This document shows, one piece after another, positions 34,697-49,973 of a stretch of DNA of 64,000 nt. Numbering within the stretch: the first letter of the stretch is position 1; the number at the start of each line of letters is the position of its first letter. Position numbers and translations under genes: made by a program. The DNA comes from Malus domestica (lineage: Eukaryota; Streptophyta; Magnoliopsida; Rosales; Rosaceae). The notes under the pieces were generated by a model. It did not search any database. It was not told the DNA's origin and saw only the letters and a program-made list of their open reading frames with translations. The stretch spans positions 30,381,501 through 30,445,500 of the forward strand of contig NC_091668.1 in assembly GCF_042453785.1 (NCBI RefSeq). The letters run 5' to 3'.

Positions 34697-35243
34697 AGCA
34701 GCAAATGTGGACATTGTGACAATTGTCCGCCCTGAATGCTTGTAACACGAACATCAGCAGGGACGAGAGCCTCCCTCTAAGTCCCAGATAGTCTCTGTTG
34801 GTTTGTTACTATTGGTGTTGGTTTTTACTGCTGAATGCATATACGGTGCCTGTTCTTTTTTCGTGCGAATGAAAGAAATATTGCAAAGATAAGAGAAAAC
34901 ATCTATCAACAAGTATCAATACTGGAACAAGTACAGACACATATAGGATAGGTTCAGTGAAGTTTACTGCTCATCTGCATTTAAATCAATCGATGCTTAA
35001 ACAATTTGCGAGGGATCTAATCGCCCTATTGTTTTGTTATCGTTCTTCTCAAGTCCCCTAATTAATTTCAACTAACTAGTCCTTTGCCATCTAAAGGACA
35101 TTGTTTCTCATTCTCCGTAAAACAAAAATGACACAGCAACCCCCGACACCACGATCCCATCCCAGCAAAATCATTCTTACATGCACATTCAATCTGAACA
35201 AAATAAGCAAGAATGGCACTTAACTTCTGTCCAACAGTCCTGC
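34697..35243. other. Intergenic space between convergent PB1 and Hsp70 genes
   Basis: The two genes converge, so this stretch holds both 3' UTRs. No additional gene or repeat is recognised. Confidence 0.6.
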
Positions 35244-38859
<3,616 letters not shown>

Positions 38860-39883
38860 TTGTGAGAGCTTTCAGGTGAAATTAGGGTTTTTTACTGTGT
38901 GTACAGAAACCCTAATCCTTCCGCTGCAGATTGGGAGAAGGAGAAGAGCGAAGAGAGAGAGAGAGGCGAAGTGAAGTGAGGAGATAAAAGAAGTAGAAGG
39001 GTTCTTTTCGCGGGAGAGAGAGAGAGAGAGAGAGAGAGTGAGGGTTAGGTGATGCCACGTGGATGGGTTCTGGAATGATCTACTGCCCGTGAGATTTTTG
39101 ATTGGCGGGCAGGATTCCTGACCGCAGGATTGCTAGCTCAAGGACTGCCCGGTGGAAGAATCGAGGTGGTTTTTTGGTGCCATTTCGCTACCTACAATTT
39201 GGAGGCGTAAAGTGGGCTCAACTTCAAGGTACGTGTGGCGCAATGCGCTTCTGCTTCTCAGATTTGTTTGGACTCGTTTGTTTTGAAAGCACTTTCTTGA
39301 AAAAAACCACTTCAAAAGTTTTTTAAAAAGAATTGGATTCTGTCACCTCCTATTTCCGCTCAACTCCAATGCCTTTCTTACTTGACCAAGGATCTGTTCT
39401 ACCGAAAGAGAGAACCTCGCAAGAGATTCAGAGCAGAAATTTTGAAGACTTTTAGGAGATCCAGTATCAAGTCCGCCAATAACCAACTATTTTAAGAAAT
39501 TTTTTGAAGAATTTTAAGAGATCAGTGTAAGCCATCGATTTTGAGTGAATTTTCATACGAATTTTAAAGAAGTTTGTAAGACTTATCATGAATTTAAAAG
39601 ATGAACTCTCGTGTACGGCAAATACGAGGCGCCAGAAGAGTTATTTTTACAAGGTAAGCTAAAAAAAACATATACTTACATAAGGAAACATGTGCATGTA
39701 ATTCATTCCCAATATAACAAGATGTGGATTAGCATTTAGCATTTAGCATTTAGCCTAAAATTTCCTCTTGGGTTGGATTGGGTTTGGGAGAAAATTTTGG
39801 GGAGTAAAATGGTTTTTAGCCCACCATTGAAGTTGGTCTAAACGTTCAAATTCTATAATATATATTGGAAATAAAATTACAGC
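38860..39883. other. Upstream region of Hsp70 and 3' flank of methyltransferase copy 1
   Basis: Contains the Hsp70 5' leader (minus strand; AGAGAGAGAG runs at 38954–38964 and 39012–39038 read CT-rich). Further on is the 3' flank of the methyltransferase, where CATTCCCAATATAACAAGA near 39703 recurs near 60430 after copy 2. No gene is seen between. Confidence 0.6.
39012..39038. repeat. (GA)n microsatellite upstream of plastid Hsp70
   Basis: A run of GA units about 150 bp before the Hsp70 start codon, so CT-rich on the sense strand. Similar tracts lie upstream of the MACPF gene. A regulatory effect is only conjecture. Confidence 0.85.
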
Positions 39884-40822
39884 CTACACTTTTCCGGCGA
39901 GCATAAATGCCTTGGTAGTAACTTTTCTGACCAAGTTAGGGCCACCCCAAACTCTTTGAAGCTCTTCAATCACCTCTTGTGATAACAAATCCACACCTTG
40001 ATCTTTAGCTGCATTGACTCCAGAGTAGGACCTTAACATCCTCACCACCCCTTCAAATGACGTCTCCTTTGGCATTTCCAGTGGCGCAGGCCGACCTTCA
40101 GAACCCAAACCAACGCTCTCAAATGGAAATGGAAGTGTCCTATACCCTTCCCACAAGTAGTCCATCTTCGGGTCCCAAAACGGTTTACATGCTTCGCGAA
40201 AACGCTTCAATACATCGTCAAGTTCGGGGTCTGTTACGCTATCGTTGTAGCCCCAAACTGCAATTACGCCTCCTGGCTTACGCAAAACGCGCTTGACGAC
40301 CGAGTAGAACTTTGGGAGGTCGAACCAGTGCACGGCCTCTGCCGCGGTAACCAAATCGACTGAGTTTTCTCCCCCTATTAACTCAACCAAATCGTCGTCA
40401 GACATGGTCATCGGAGTGTGAACGTAACGAACTCGAGGATGTTGGAGTGCAAGCTTCAGTTGGGACTCACTCATATCAGTCCCTTTTACTTGCTCATAAT
40501 GCTCTCCAAGCTGCAGAAAGTAAAGACACACAGCACAAAATTTAGTACTCTTATTTTCTACAGTACACCGTTGTATGTGATTCATCGGTGTTTGAACTGA
40601 GACTTTCAAAATCTAGTCTTCCAATACACCGGTGCATTATGGAAGGTTCGGAAATTAAGAGAAAGTGCTCACAGAAAAAGCAGCTTGGCCATTGCCAGTG
40701 CCGACATCCCAAGCTAAAGAATGATTTGGTGTGAGAGCAGCCAGCATGGAAAACCATTCCTTGGGATAAGTTGGCCTTCCTACCAAGTAAACCTCTGCGT
40801 GCTTGCCGAATATACCTTCCAT
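39884..40822 (-). CDS. SAM-dependent methyltransferase, copy 1 (two exons)
   Basis: A class I methyltransferase of the plant family often named after Dictyostelium DDB_G0268948; substrate unknown. Exons 40673–40822 and 39884–40510 give 258 aa. Motif I, AWDVGTGNGQAA, at residues 37–48 is the SAM-binding loop; SVDLVTAAEAVHWFDLPKFY follows as motif II/III context, and GGVIAVWGYND after that. The C-terminus is LVRKVTTKAFMLAGKV. No signal or membrane segment, so cytosolic. It is a close paralogue of the gene at 60563–61499: same exon sizes (150 and 627 nt) and same splice phases. Homology between the two upstream regions breaks off at 40841, 19 bp before the ATG, where foreign repetitive DNA begins. 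The frame is open, so it may still be functional, but its promoter must be new. Confidence 0.93.
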
Positions 40823-40841
40823 TTTTTTACTTCTGTAATTT

Positions 40842-41784
40842 ACGGCCCGATACGCGCCGGATACGTATGTGAACGTATCCGTTGATCAGTTGGCCTCTGG
40901 ATACGTCGTCGATACGCTTACTATATGCGAATCCGACTATCTGGATACGTTTCTAGAGGACAAGCAGACTCTGGTGGGAGAGAGCTTCACCGTCGACCGT
41001 CGTCTGCAACTGTGTTGGTTGCGTTGTCTGCAACTGCAAGTGTGCTGGCTACTGGTGCTGGGTAACTGGATTACGATTTGAACAGTAGCTGATTTTCCTA
41101 TCTCTTTCACTTGCAACGGAACAGGTAAGGAGAAGAAGCAATTGTATTTTGGGTGGGATCTGTTCAGAGAAGAACGGAGAGAGAGCTTTTGCTTTTGGAA
41201 GGGATATACCGAAGCAGCTGAACCAGTCTTTTTTTTTTGTTTTGAAAGTATGAATTTAGTCGCTGAAACTTAATTTTTTTCATTTAAAACCTGATATAAG
41301 TTTTTTATTGTAATAAAACTCATTTACTAGATTTCACATCAGCAAATTAATTAATTACATTTGATTTTACACATTTAAAAAAAATTTATGCCCAAAACAT
41401 CCCTATGTAAATGTTTGATTTACATAATTAATTTTATACAAATTGTAAGGGAGAAACATGCCTGATATACATAAAAATTCATGCAAAATAATTTACCTAC
41501 ATAATAAAGCAAACCCAAATATATGCAAAATAATATAACTGTAAAAAAATGTTATTATTTTATTCAATACTAGTTTACATAATATTTGTACATATAATAA
41601 TAAAATGTGCCCAAAATATATGATGATACATACAAAATAAAATACTTACATAATGAAGAAATGTTATTTGATTCAAAATTAATTTACTTACAAAATAAAG
41701 CAATTGTATTTTATTCAAGATTAATTTACCTATTATTTGTATATATATCTTATAATAATAAAATGTGCCAAATATATGTAACAA
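40842..41784. other. Start of the inserted block: GATACG-rich stretch and AT-rich tandem repeats
   Basis: 40845–40960 repeats GGATACG many times, of unknown origin. 41087–41117 shares 30 of 31 bases with 43124–43154 in the nested LTR. From 41400 to 41784 degenerate copies of AATGTTATTTGATTC and TTAATTTACNTACAAAATA are repeated. The same units resume at 47160–47230, after the LTRs. The LTRs therefore landed within this repeat. Confidence 0.55.
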
Positions 41785-42078
41785 TGTTACATCCCCGCTC
41801 GGGCCACCACCACATCCCGGGCTCGACTCCACTGTAGCATGATATTGTCCACTTTGAGCCCCGACCACGCCCTCACGGTTTTGTTTCTGGGAATTCGCAC
41901 GAGAACTTCCCAGTGGGTCACCCATCATGGGAATACTCTTGCGCGAAATTGCTTAACTTCAGATTTCCTACGGAACCCGAAGCCAGTGAGCTTTCAAAAG
42001 GTCTCGTGCTAGGTAGAGATGAGAATATACATATAAGGCTTAGAGGATCCACTCCCCTAGGCGATGTGGAATGTTACA
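41785..42078 (-). mobile_element. Solo Cassandra LTR, copy 1 (carries 5S rRNA sequence)
   Basis: 294 bp bounded by TGTTACATCC and GAATGTTACA, i.e. TGTAACATTCC … GGGGATGTAACA on the minus strand. Inside, the 5S rRNA-like part (GAAGTTAAGCAATT, GATGGGTGACCCACTGGGAAG on the minus strand) is clear. Cassandra is a terminal-repeat retrotransposon in miniature whose LTRs carry a 5S gene-like region. No matching second LTR or primer site is adjacent, so it is a solo LTR. Flanks ACAA and ATAA are only partly alike. Confidence 0.88.
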
Positions 42079-44077
42079 ATAAATTGTAATAGCCCGTCCC
42101 TAAAAATATTATTTTTATAATTTCAAAAAGTGAATTTACAAAAATGTCCTTCGAGGCAAAGTGTTGACTTTTGTTGACTGTTGTGTCGTGTCACGTAAGG
42201 TTCATTTTCTTGGCATATTCTCGTAGTACTCGTCGCTATGGACGCGTGGGCACAAACGGAGTGCAATTTGGAGTTATAACGAAGGAGATATTAACGTTTA
42301 AAGTTGAGGGCATTTTAGTTAATTAATTAATTTCAGGAAAATTCCAGATTTTTTTAGAGAAATCTGGAGTGCCACGTGTGTGGCGCAGATTAAAAGAAAA
42401 GAGTGATGGTCGGTTGGGATAGGAGATAAAGGAAAGAAAGGAGGTGGGCGCTGCCCAATCAGAAAATGAGGGAGTGAGAGGGTGACCAATCAGAGAAGAG
42501 AAAATGGAGGGAAAGGAGGGAAGGGAGAAGGAGTGAACCGGCCAAACCTAGTTTCTCCACCCAACCCGCCAACTTGACCCGCTTATATCTCCTTCGTACG
42601 AACTCCGTTTTGAGTGATCTTGGTGTCCATGGAAAGTGTGAAATCCCATCCCCGGAATTTCACCATTTATTACGTATTTCATAATTTAAATTCGTATTTC
42701 GCGATTACGTTATCTTTATTAGTTAATTTTAATTCCACTAATTATAAGTTTAGTAATTGATTAGTTATCGAGTTGGAAGTTTCATAATCAATCTTTATCT
42801 TTCGTTGATATTTCGAAGTTACAACTAATGTTTTTAAATAGATCTCGAACCCACAAACGCATAGGTGCAAACCGTTTGTGAGTCCGAATTATAACGGTAT
42901 AGTTACGGATGTTTGAAGTTGTGAACTATAGATTGTGGGAATCATGGGTTAAAGGTTAAGTTAAGTTAGTAGAAAAAAAATAGAAAAGAGGGAACCTGTC
43001 AGATTTTTTAAAGGGTATTGAAGGACCCATTTGGAAAGAAAGGAAAGGCCACTTTTCTCCCCCCTATTTCGTGAAACCGTGAGCTCCACCAACCAATTTC
43101 AAACTGGCCAATTCCTCCATTTCCAGCTGATTTTCCTATCTCATTCACTTGCAACTTGCTCAACTACCTTCCTCCTTCCCTCTCCACAAAAAATCAAGGG
43201 TTTTTAAGGTCTAACTCGGGTAGAACCCCATAGGAGAACCCGAAGGGTTCGCGACGACGAATTGTCGTTCTGGAGAATATCACCATTAACCATCACCCTT
43301 AATCAACTTCCCTTGGATCCAGGAACAGGACCCAACTGGTGGTTGGGGCGTTGGAACAACAAGGAAGTCGAATTGAAGAACACCCACCTTTGGGTTCGTT
43401 GGGTGCGAGCCAATTTGAGGGCCTTCCAGGCCAAATTGGACTCAGCCACATGTATAAAGTTTACTCTACTTGTTGAAATCTTTATTCCTGTAAAATTTGA
43501 GAAAAAGTCAAATTCTCCGGTGTGTGACATTTGATTTATGAAAATGTTGTTGGTTGAGTATTTTATTGATAAGGTCCGCCACTTGATTATTCTAACAATT
43601 GACGATCTTACATTGTATTGACACCAATTTTAGTATGCTATGGTTGATATTGTTTAAGGACCTTAGTGACTTACAAGTAAAAATCTAATGATTGGATCTT
43701 ACGGAATAAGTGACATAAGATCATGGACCCTACCTTAGAATGACGGTTCGATTCCTCATTAAATGTTGTTGTGGGAGATATATGAGAATTTTCAAATATG
43801 TGAATTATCGAAGGAAATCTAAATGTGGCTTGTACCTTGTTAGGCGGTGATAGAACGTGATGCCTTGACTCTTGTGTTTGAGTGCGTTAGTATGGATCTC
43901 AGGTGAGTGATTCTAATCTATGTGATATGGTTATTACTTTGAAATCTTTTGTGCTAATAAACTTTGTGGTTACACCATGGATTCTTAAAAATAATTCTAA
44001 TGCTAAATAATTGTTGCTATTAAGTTGCCGTCGATCTACGTATGAAACATTAGGTGACTTGGATATTTGAACTGTTG

Positions 44078-44257
44078 ATGGATTATGTTTTGGAATATAT
44101 ATTTGATGGTTGATAAAAATGATTGTGTTTTGGAATATATATTTGATGGTTGATAAAAATGATGGATTGTGTTTTGGAATATATATTTGATGGTTGATAA
44201 AAATGATGGATTGTGTTTTGGAATATATATATTTGATGTTTGATAAAAATGATGGAT
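44078..44257 (+). repeat. Four-copy tandem repeat, about 44-bp unit
   Basis: GATGGATTGTGTTTTGGAAT followed by ATATATTTGATGGTTGATAAAAAT, repeated four times with very little change. The second copy lacks GATG and the last has one extra TA. High similarity suggests recent expansion within the LTR. Confidence 0.9.
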
Positions 44258-44329
44258 TGTAAAGGACCATTACCCTAGTGTCATGGGGTTAGGTGACACT
44301 AAGTCTGCACCACGTAGCAATGGGATTGG

Positions 44330-44592
44330 ATGGTCCTGCTTGGTTAATCCACTTTAGGGGACCATATTATTTGTGGATCGCGCTTGGTTAATCCGCGTTG
44401 GGCGATCCTTATATCATAAGTATGGCCATACACATTTAAAGGTGATCATGCTTGGTTAATCCGCATTGGGTGATCACTTTTCAATAGTGGTAGGAATGAC
44501 TCTGCTTGGTTAATCCGAATTGGGGGGTCACTACCTATTTGGTTATTTTCTCAGGGGTGGCTCTGCTTGGTTGATCCGCTTTGGGAGGCCAC
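44330..44592 (+). repeat. Array of five hairpins with constant loop and varying stems
   Basis: Stems: ATGGTCC/GGACCAT (44330–44336 and 44359–44365), GGATCGC/GCGATCC (44375–44381, 44402–44408), GTGATCA/TGATCAC (44442–44448, 44471–44477), TGACTC/GGGTCA (44497–44502, 44525–44530, one G·T), GTGGCT/GGCCAC (44557–44562, 44587–44592, one G·T). Each encloses a 20–23-nt loop with the core GCTTGGTTAATCCGC or one or two changes. The stems differ between units yet remain complementary. No coding sense. Function unknown. Confidence 0.8.
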
Positions 44593-47279
44593 TTCCTATT
44601 TGGTTACTTGCGTAGGCTTCGACCGAACGACGTCTTTCTAACTCAGGTTTTGAATGTATTTGTGAATGTGGCTTTAAGAACTCTGAGTTTTGATTTAGAA
44701 AACTCGTTGGATGTATGTGTGACTCATTCGGAGCTTGCAAGGTTCAGTAGCGATTTCTTATGAATGATTTATATTCAAGGTTTATAAATTGTGAATGATG
44801 GTTAGTTTTATTATTAGTATCATATACTTTGTATTATGTGTCGCTCACACAAGCTTCGTAGCTTATTCGGGTTGTTGTTTGCCGGTGCACCATTCTGATG
44901 GTGTAGGCACTGATTTTACATTAACAAGTCTGAGTAGCTTCAAGAGGTTCGTAGGTGGGGTAGCGGTACAGTTATCAGAGATTTGGAGTGTTAGGTTACC
45001 CTTATATCCTATCTTGTATTTTATCTTTGGGACTTTCTTTTGAGCACCTCAAACTTGTTCTTAGTAAAGCAAAGATTAAGCTTCTTTTTGGGATGTACAT
45101 ATTTGTAAATATTTTGTGGAGAACTTAGCCACCTTTATATTATTTTGGTTTATCGGTTAAAGTATTTCATTATGTAACTTATACCGTATTCAACGAACGT
45201 TATTTCCTTGTCATGTGTCGATTCTCGACATATGTTGGGATCGGGGCGTGACAGAAAGCCCTTGATGAGCCCTACATATATGTAGTATTAGATTTCCAAA
45301 TTTCTTACCTAAATTCACGAATCGAATCCATAAACCCAAGGTGCTTCAGGAGGGTTTCTCACTTTTCCGGTGAATTCCGAAATGATTCCCTTCAATTACC
45401 ACCACCATTGGACTTCCCTTGAGGCCAGGAACAAAGTACATACATTGGTTAGGACGTCGGAGTTGCCTTGGAGTTGAATCAAGAACCACCCAAACCTAAG
45501 GTTTCCGACGAGTTTTAGTGAAATTGAGGCATTTCCCGGCCAAATTGGCCATGGTCACAGGTATGAAAGTTGCTTTACTCACTGGGATCTTCATTTCTGT
45601 GAAATTTGGTAATTTTTAGAAATAGTTGGATTTTCCGGCGAGTCGGGACGGCCAACCGCCACCTGAGGCGACGCTTGGTCTGAGATGTCACCTGACCTTC
45701 CTAGGCTAAATTTGAATACTCTGATTTAATTAGTGAAGTTCGATTGACGAATTTTCGTCATTTGAACCTAGTTTCATTAAGGTCCGCCACCCGATTATTA
45801 TTAGCAGTCAATGATCCGACCGTTCGATCGCCTCTAAACTTTGATACGTTGTAGTACATAATTTTTGAGGATTTTAGAAACTTACAGATCGGAAATCTAA
45901 TGTACGGATCTTCCTGAATAGGATATGTAAGTTAAGTGTTTTATTGACAAGAATTCTGAGATATGGTTTGATAATTGTTCTAGGCGCCGATTGTTCGTGA
46001 CACCTTGATATTTGTGCTAGGGAGTTGTAGCGCGGACTCCACGTGAGTGGGCTTTTGTTTTCTATATATATACATATATATGCTTTACGTTTTCCCAGAA
46101 ATCGTTTTAAATGGAATTACGTTTTTAAATGCCATGTCAATTGCACTATATTTTAATATATGCATTTATATAGATATGCATATTATTGTATGACATTGCG
46201 GGCGAGCATGTAAGCTTCAAGTGAGTATATATTGATGGTAGTGATTGCAGTGTGTATGATTATGATGAGTTGCATAGTGATTAATATCCTGCACCCCGGT
46301 GTTAGTGCTCCGCCTGAGGTCAGGGCCTAGCCTTTACGTGATCGTTCACCTCCCGCACCATACGCTCACTTTAGATCCAAGGCAGGTGCTAGCCTGTCAT
46401 ACAAACCACATTAGATGATTCCGACTAGTAGGTGACATGCGATTCGTTGCACAGCCTTCACGTGATCGTAGCACTTGAGCGTATTTATTTACACCTAGCT
46501 TGTCGTACAAACCATATTGGTGGTTCCGACTCGTGTGCAGGATTTGATTTGATTGATGAGCTATAGATTCAGCCGTACATGCTACGTTAGATGACTCTGG
46601 CTGACATATCATTTTATATTGATTTATTTCACCTAGCTTACTTATTTCATTGTTGAAATACTTGACATGGCATATACTTGGTTTTCACTACTCTCGAGCA
46701 TGATTTCTATATATGTATGTATTATTATTTTCTGGGAAATTATATGGGTTCTACGGTGATGGGTTATTATTATTTTGGAAAAGAGAAATGATTTTTGAAA
46801 AGCTTTGTTTTTGCCCACTCACGTTTTCTTGTTTTGCGCCCCTCCAGGTTTTAGTTGCTGAAAGTTCGTATCGACGAGGATTTGTAGCAAATCTCAGTAT
46901 AGGTGGCTATCTCCAAGGGTATGATCCTTACCCATATTACTGTACTTTACTTATGCTATGATGTCGCGTGTGAAATGAGTTCATTCCCGCTCATAGCACA
47001 CTCTGGTCTTTAGATACTTTTAGCTTTAAATTTACTCATATTTTACACATCATCACTTTATGGCTTCGTCACCTTCCAGGTGTCGCCCAACACAGCTCAA
47101 TTCGGAGTCCTAGTGGACTTTCCGGGTCGAGGTGTGTCAAATAATACATGGAAAATATATTACCTACAAAATGAAAAAAAAATGTTATTTGATTCAATAT
47201 TAATTTACCTACAAAATATATGTTATTTGCTCATCATAAATTTAAATATAGGTAGATTAATTAGTTTAATATGTTTGAT

Positions 47280-47417
47280 CATATATGTAGTACTGTGCAT
47301 GTATATGTATATATGTATATATATGTGTGTGTGTGTGTGTGTGTGAACGTATAGTAGTATTATATATATAGTTTAGCTATATATATAAACTATATATATA
47401 AGAAAATCATAAGCTAG
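47280..47417. repeat. TA/TG-rich microsatellite at left border of the pararetrovirus
   Basis: TATATGTATATATGTATATA, then (TG)n at 47325–47344, then (AT)n runs separated by GTTTAGCT. This is a mixed dinucleotide tract. It is matched on the other side by a similar TA/TG tract at 55318–55430. Confidence 0.85.
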
Positions 47418-49973
47418 TTGAAGATTTCAGAAGAAGAGAAACTTCAACTTATCCAAACCCTAGAAATCCAGGATACTGACAATAGTCACTCATCAGAAGA
47501 TGATCTTGCTTCTACCTCATCATCTTCATACCAATCTGCTTCTAGCAAGCACTCTGCCCCTGATATCAAGCTCGGATGTCCCGATGCTTGTTGTAAGAAT
47601 ATATCAGTATTAACTAAACAAAAAAAAACAAGAAGAATTACTCTTAGAGCTAATAAGCAACGTTGAGGACCCTGAACTTAAAAAATTCTACCTCAAAAAA
47701 CTTAAACATTTGGTTTCCCAAGAAGACATAGGTACTAGCCAAATCCAGAAACCACAAATCTCTCTTAGTTCTACACTAGTAAAGTTTAGCAAGACTAAGA
47801 AAGAAATTACGGTCGGTGACCTCCAAAAAGAAATTAATAAAATTAAAGATGAAATTAAGCTTTTAAAATCCGATAACTACGATATTCGTACACAGCTCTC
47901 TAGAGTCAATACTCCTCTAGAAGAAGAACCATCTAGTTCCTCTTCTTCCAGTAGTCATTCCGAATCAGATTCTGACAAACTTTCAGAACACTTAGTTCTG
48001 AATCTTTGCCACAAAATTAGAATCCAGAAATGGTATTCTAAGGTAACAATTGTAATTGAAGATTTTCGTTTCGAAACAATAGCATTAATAGATTCAGACG
48101 CAGACTTGAATTGTATTCAAGAATGACTAATTCCCACTAGGTATTTCCACAAGTCAAAAGAAATCCTTAGTGCTGCTAATGAGTCTCCAATGGAAATCAA
48201 ATATGAACTTCCTAAGGCGCATGTCTGCCAAAATGAAGTTTGTTTCAAAACACCTTTCGTTCTAATCAAGAATTTATTTGACCCTGTCATATTAGGATTA
48301 CCTTTTATAGCACTCCTATATCCTTTCAAAGTTCATCATAATAGGATTACCTCAAAAGTCTTAGGACAAAAAGTCACATTTGAGTTCTGCCTGGAAACAG
48401 ATCTAAAAAAACTTAGACATCTCCAGAAGAATAGCACTTCGAGATCCTTGAATATAATTTCTAATAAGACTAAACACCTTCAATTCTTAAAAGATGATAT
48501 TCATCACAAAAGAACTGAAGAGCAACTCAGACAAGAGATTGTATCTCAAAAAATCCTTAAATTCGAAGAACAGCTTGTTAAGGAAGTATGTTCTGATATT
48601 CCAACCGTCTTTTGGCATCGTAAACAACACATTGTAAAATTACCTTATATCAAAGAATTTAATGAATCAAAAATACCTACTAAGGCCAGACCTATTCAAA
48701 TGAGTCAAGAAGTGATGGATTTCTGTAAAACAGAAATTCGAGATCTTCTTAATAAAGGAAATATCCGTAAAAGTAAATCACCTTGGTCATGCCCTGCATT
48801 TTATGTACAGAAAAATGCAGAACTTGAAAGGGGAACTCCCCGATTAGTTATTAACTACAAACCTTTAAATGAAGTTTTGGAATGAATTCGTTATCCAATC
48901 CCCAATAAAAGAGATTTAATAAAAAGGCTTAGTAAAGCAACTATTTTCTAAAAGTTTGATATGAAATCAGGTTTTTGGCAAATTCAAATTCATGAATCTG
49001 ATAAGTATAAAACTGCTTTTGTAACGCCTTTTGGCCATTATGAATGGAATGTTATGTCTTTCGGTTTAAAGAATGCACCATATGAATTCCAAAATATCAT
49101 GAATGAGATTTTTAATCAGTATAGCCATTTTACAATTGTTTATATTGATGATGTCCTTGTTTATTCTAAATCTATAGATGAACATTGGAAACATTTACAC
49201 TTGTTTGCTAGGATCATTAGATCAAATGGATTGGTTGTATCAGCCACTAAGATTAAGTTGTTTCAACTTAGGATTAGATTTTTAGGATATAATAGCCATA
49301 TGTCTACTATCCAACCAATTGACCGTGCCATCCAATTTGCAGATAAATTTCCAGATCAGATTACTGAAAAAACCCAGCTTCAAAGATTCTTAGGTTCTTT
49401 GAATTATGTTTCAGAATTTTATCCCCATTTGCGTCAACAATGTAAACCTTTGTTTGATCGTCTAAAGGAGAATCCTCCTGCTTGGTCTACCATTCATACT
49501 TCTATTGTCAAACAGATAAAAAATCATGTTAAGACTTTGCCCTGTCTTGGCATTCCAACTCCCAACTCTTTTAAAATAGTTGAAACTGACGCCTCTGACG
49601 TTGGTTATGGAGGAATCCTCAAGCAGCAAACTTCTTCCGGATCACCTGAACAAATTGTTCGTTTCCATTCAGGTGTATGGAATCCGGCTCAAACTAATTA
49701 TAGTACTATTAAGAAAGAAATATTATCTATTGTATTATGCATTAGCAAATTTCAAGATGATTTATTAAATCAAAAATTTCTTGTTAGAGTCGATTGCAAA
49801 TCTGCAAAACATGTTTTACAAAAAGATGTTCAAAACATTGCATCAAAACATATTTTGCACGATGGCAAGCCATATTATCTATCTTTGATTTTGACATTGA
49901 ATACATTAAAGGCAGCCATAACTGCATCCCAGATTTCCTAACCAGAGAATTTTTGCAGGGGAAGAATGTCTAA
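47418..49973 (+). pseudogene. Pararetroviral polyprotein remnant: protease, RT and RNase H
   Basis: Broken second half of the viral polyprotein. Order: acidic/Ser-rich coat C-terminus (47418–47630), a Lys-rich spacer, aspartic protease around 48090, reverse transcriptase (48640–49330), RNase H (49570–49970). Lesions: a frame change at the A-run near 47625, in-frame stops at 48124–48126, 48883–48885 and 48949–48951, and another frame change near 49860. The protease site reads Asp-Ser-Asp where the family has Asp-Thr/Ser-Gly. The RT catalytic YIDD (49141–49152) and the FGLKNAP block are intact. The polyprotein stop (49971–49973) overlaps the ORF2 start at 49966. Confidence 0.87.

Larger units (their letters stand above)
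42637..45253 (+). mobile_element. Solo LTR B nested in LTR A, with GAAAG duplication
   Basis: 2617 bp from TGTGAAATCCCATCCCC to GGGATCGGGGCGTGACA. GAAAG stands at 42632–42636 and again at 45254–45258, a perfect 5-bp target duplication. No gag, pol or primer site is present, so it is a solo LTR left by recombination between two LTRs, probably Ty3/gypsy. It contains the 44-bp tandem repeats at 44078 and the hairpin array at 44330. Confidence 0.85.
42085..47139 (+). mobile_element. Long solo LTR A, interrupted by LTR B
   Basis: Starts TGTAATAGCCCGTCCC and ends GGGTCGAGGTGTGTCA. Taking out the nested element leaves about 2.4 kb. Both its halves lack coding sequence, primer site and polypurine tract, as expected for a solo LTR of a long-LTR family, probably Ty3/gypsy. 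Its second half has the repeats GTCGTACAAACCATATTGG and GTCATACAAACCACATT around 46399 and 46501. No exact target duplication was found, perhaps because the neighbours are AT-rich. Confidence 0.65.

Noticed and set aside
44330-44592. CRISPR-like array
   Set aside because: Repeats with differing spacers superficially fit, but the genome is a plant, the unit is a hairpin with variable stems, and the array sits inside an LTR.
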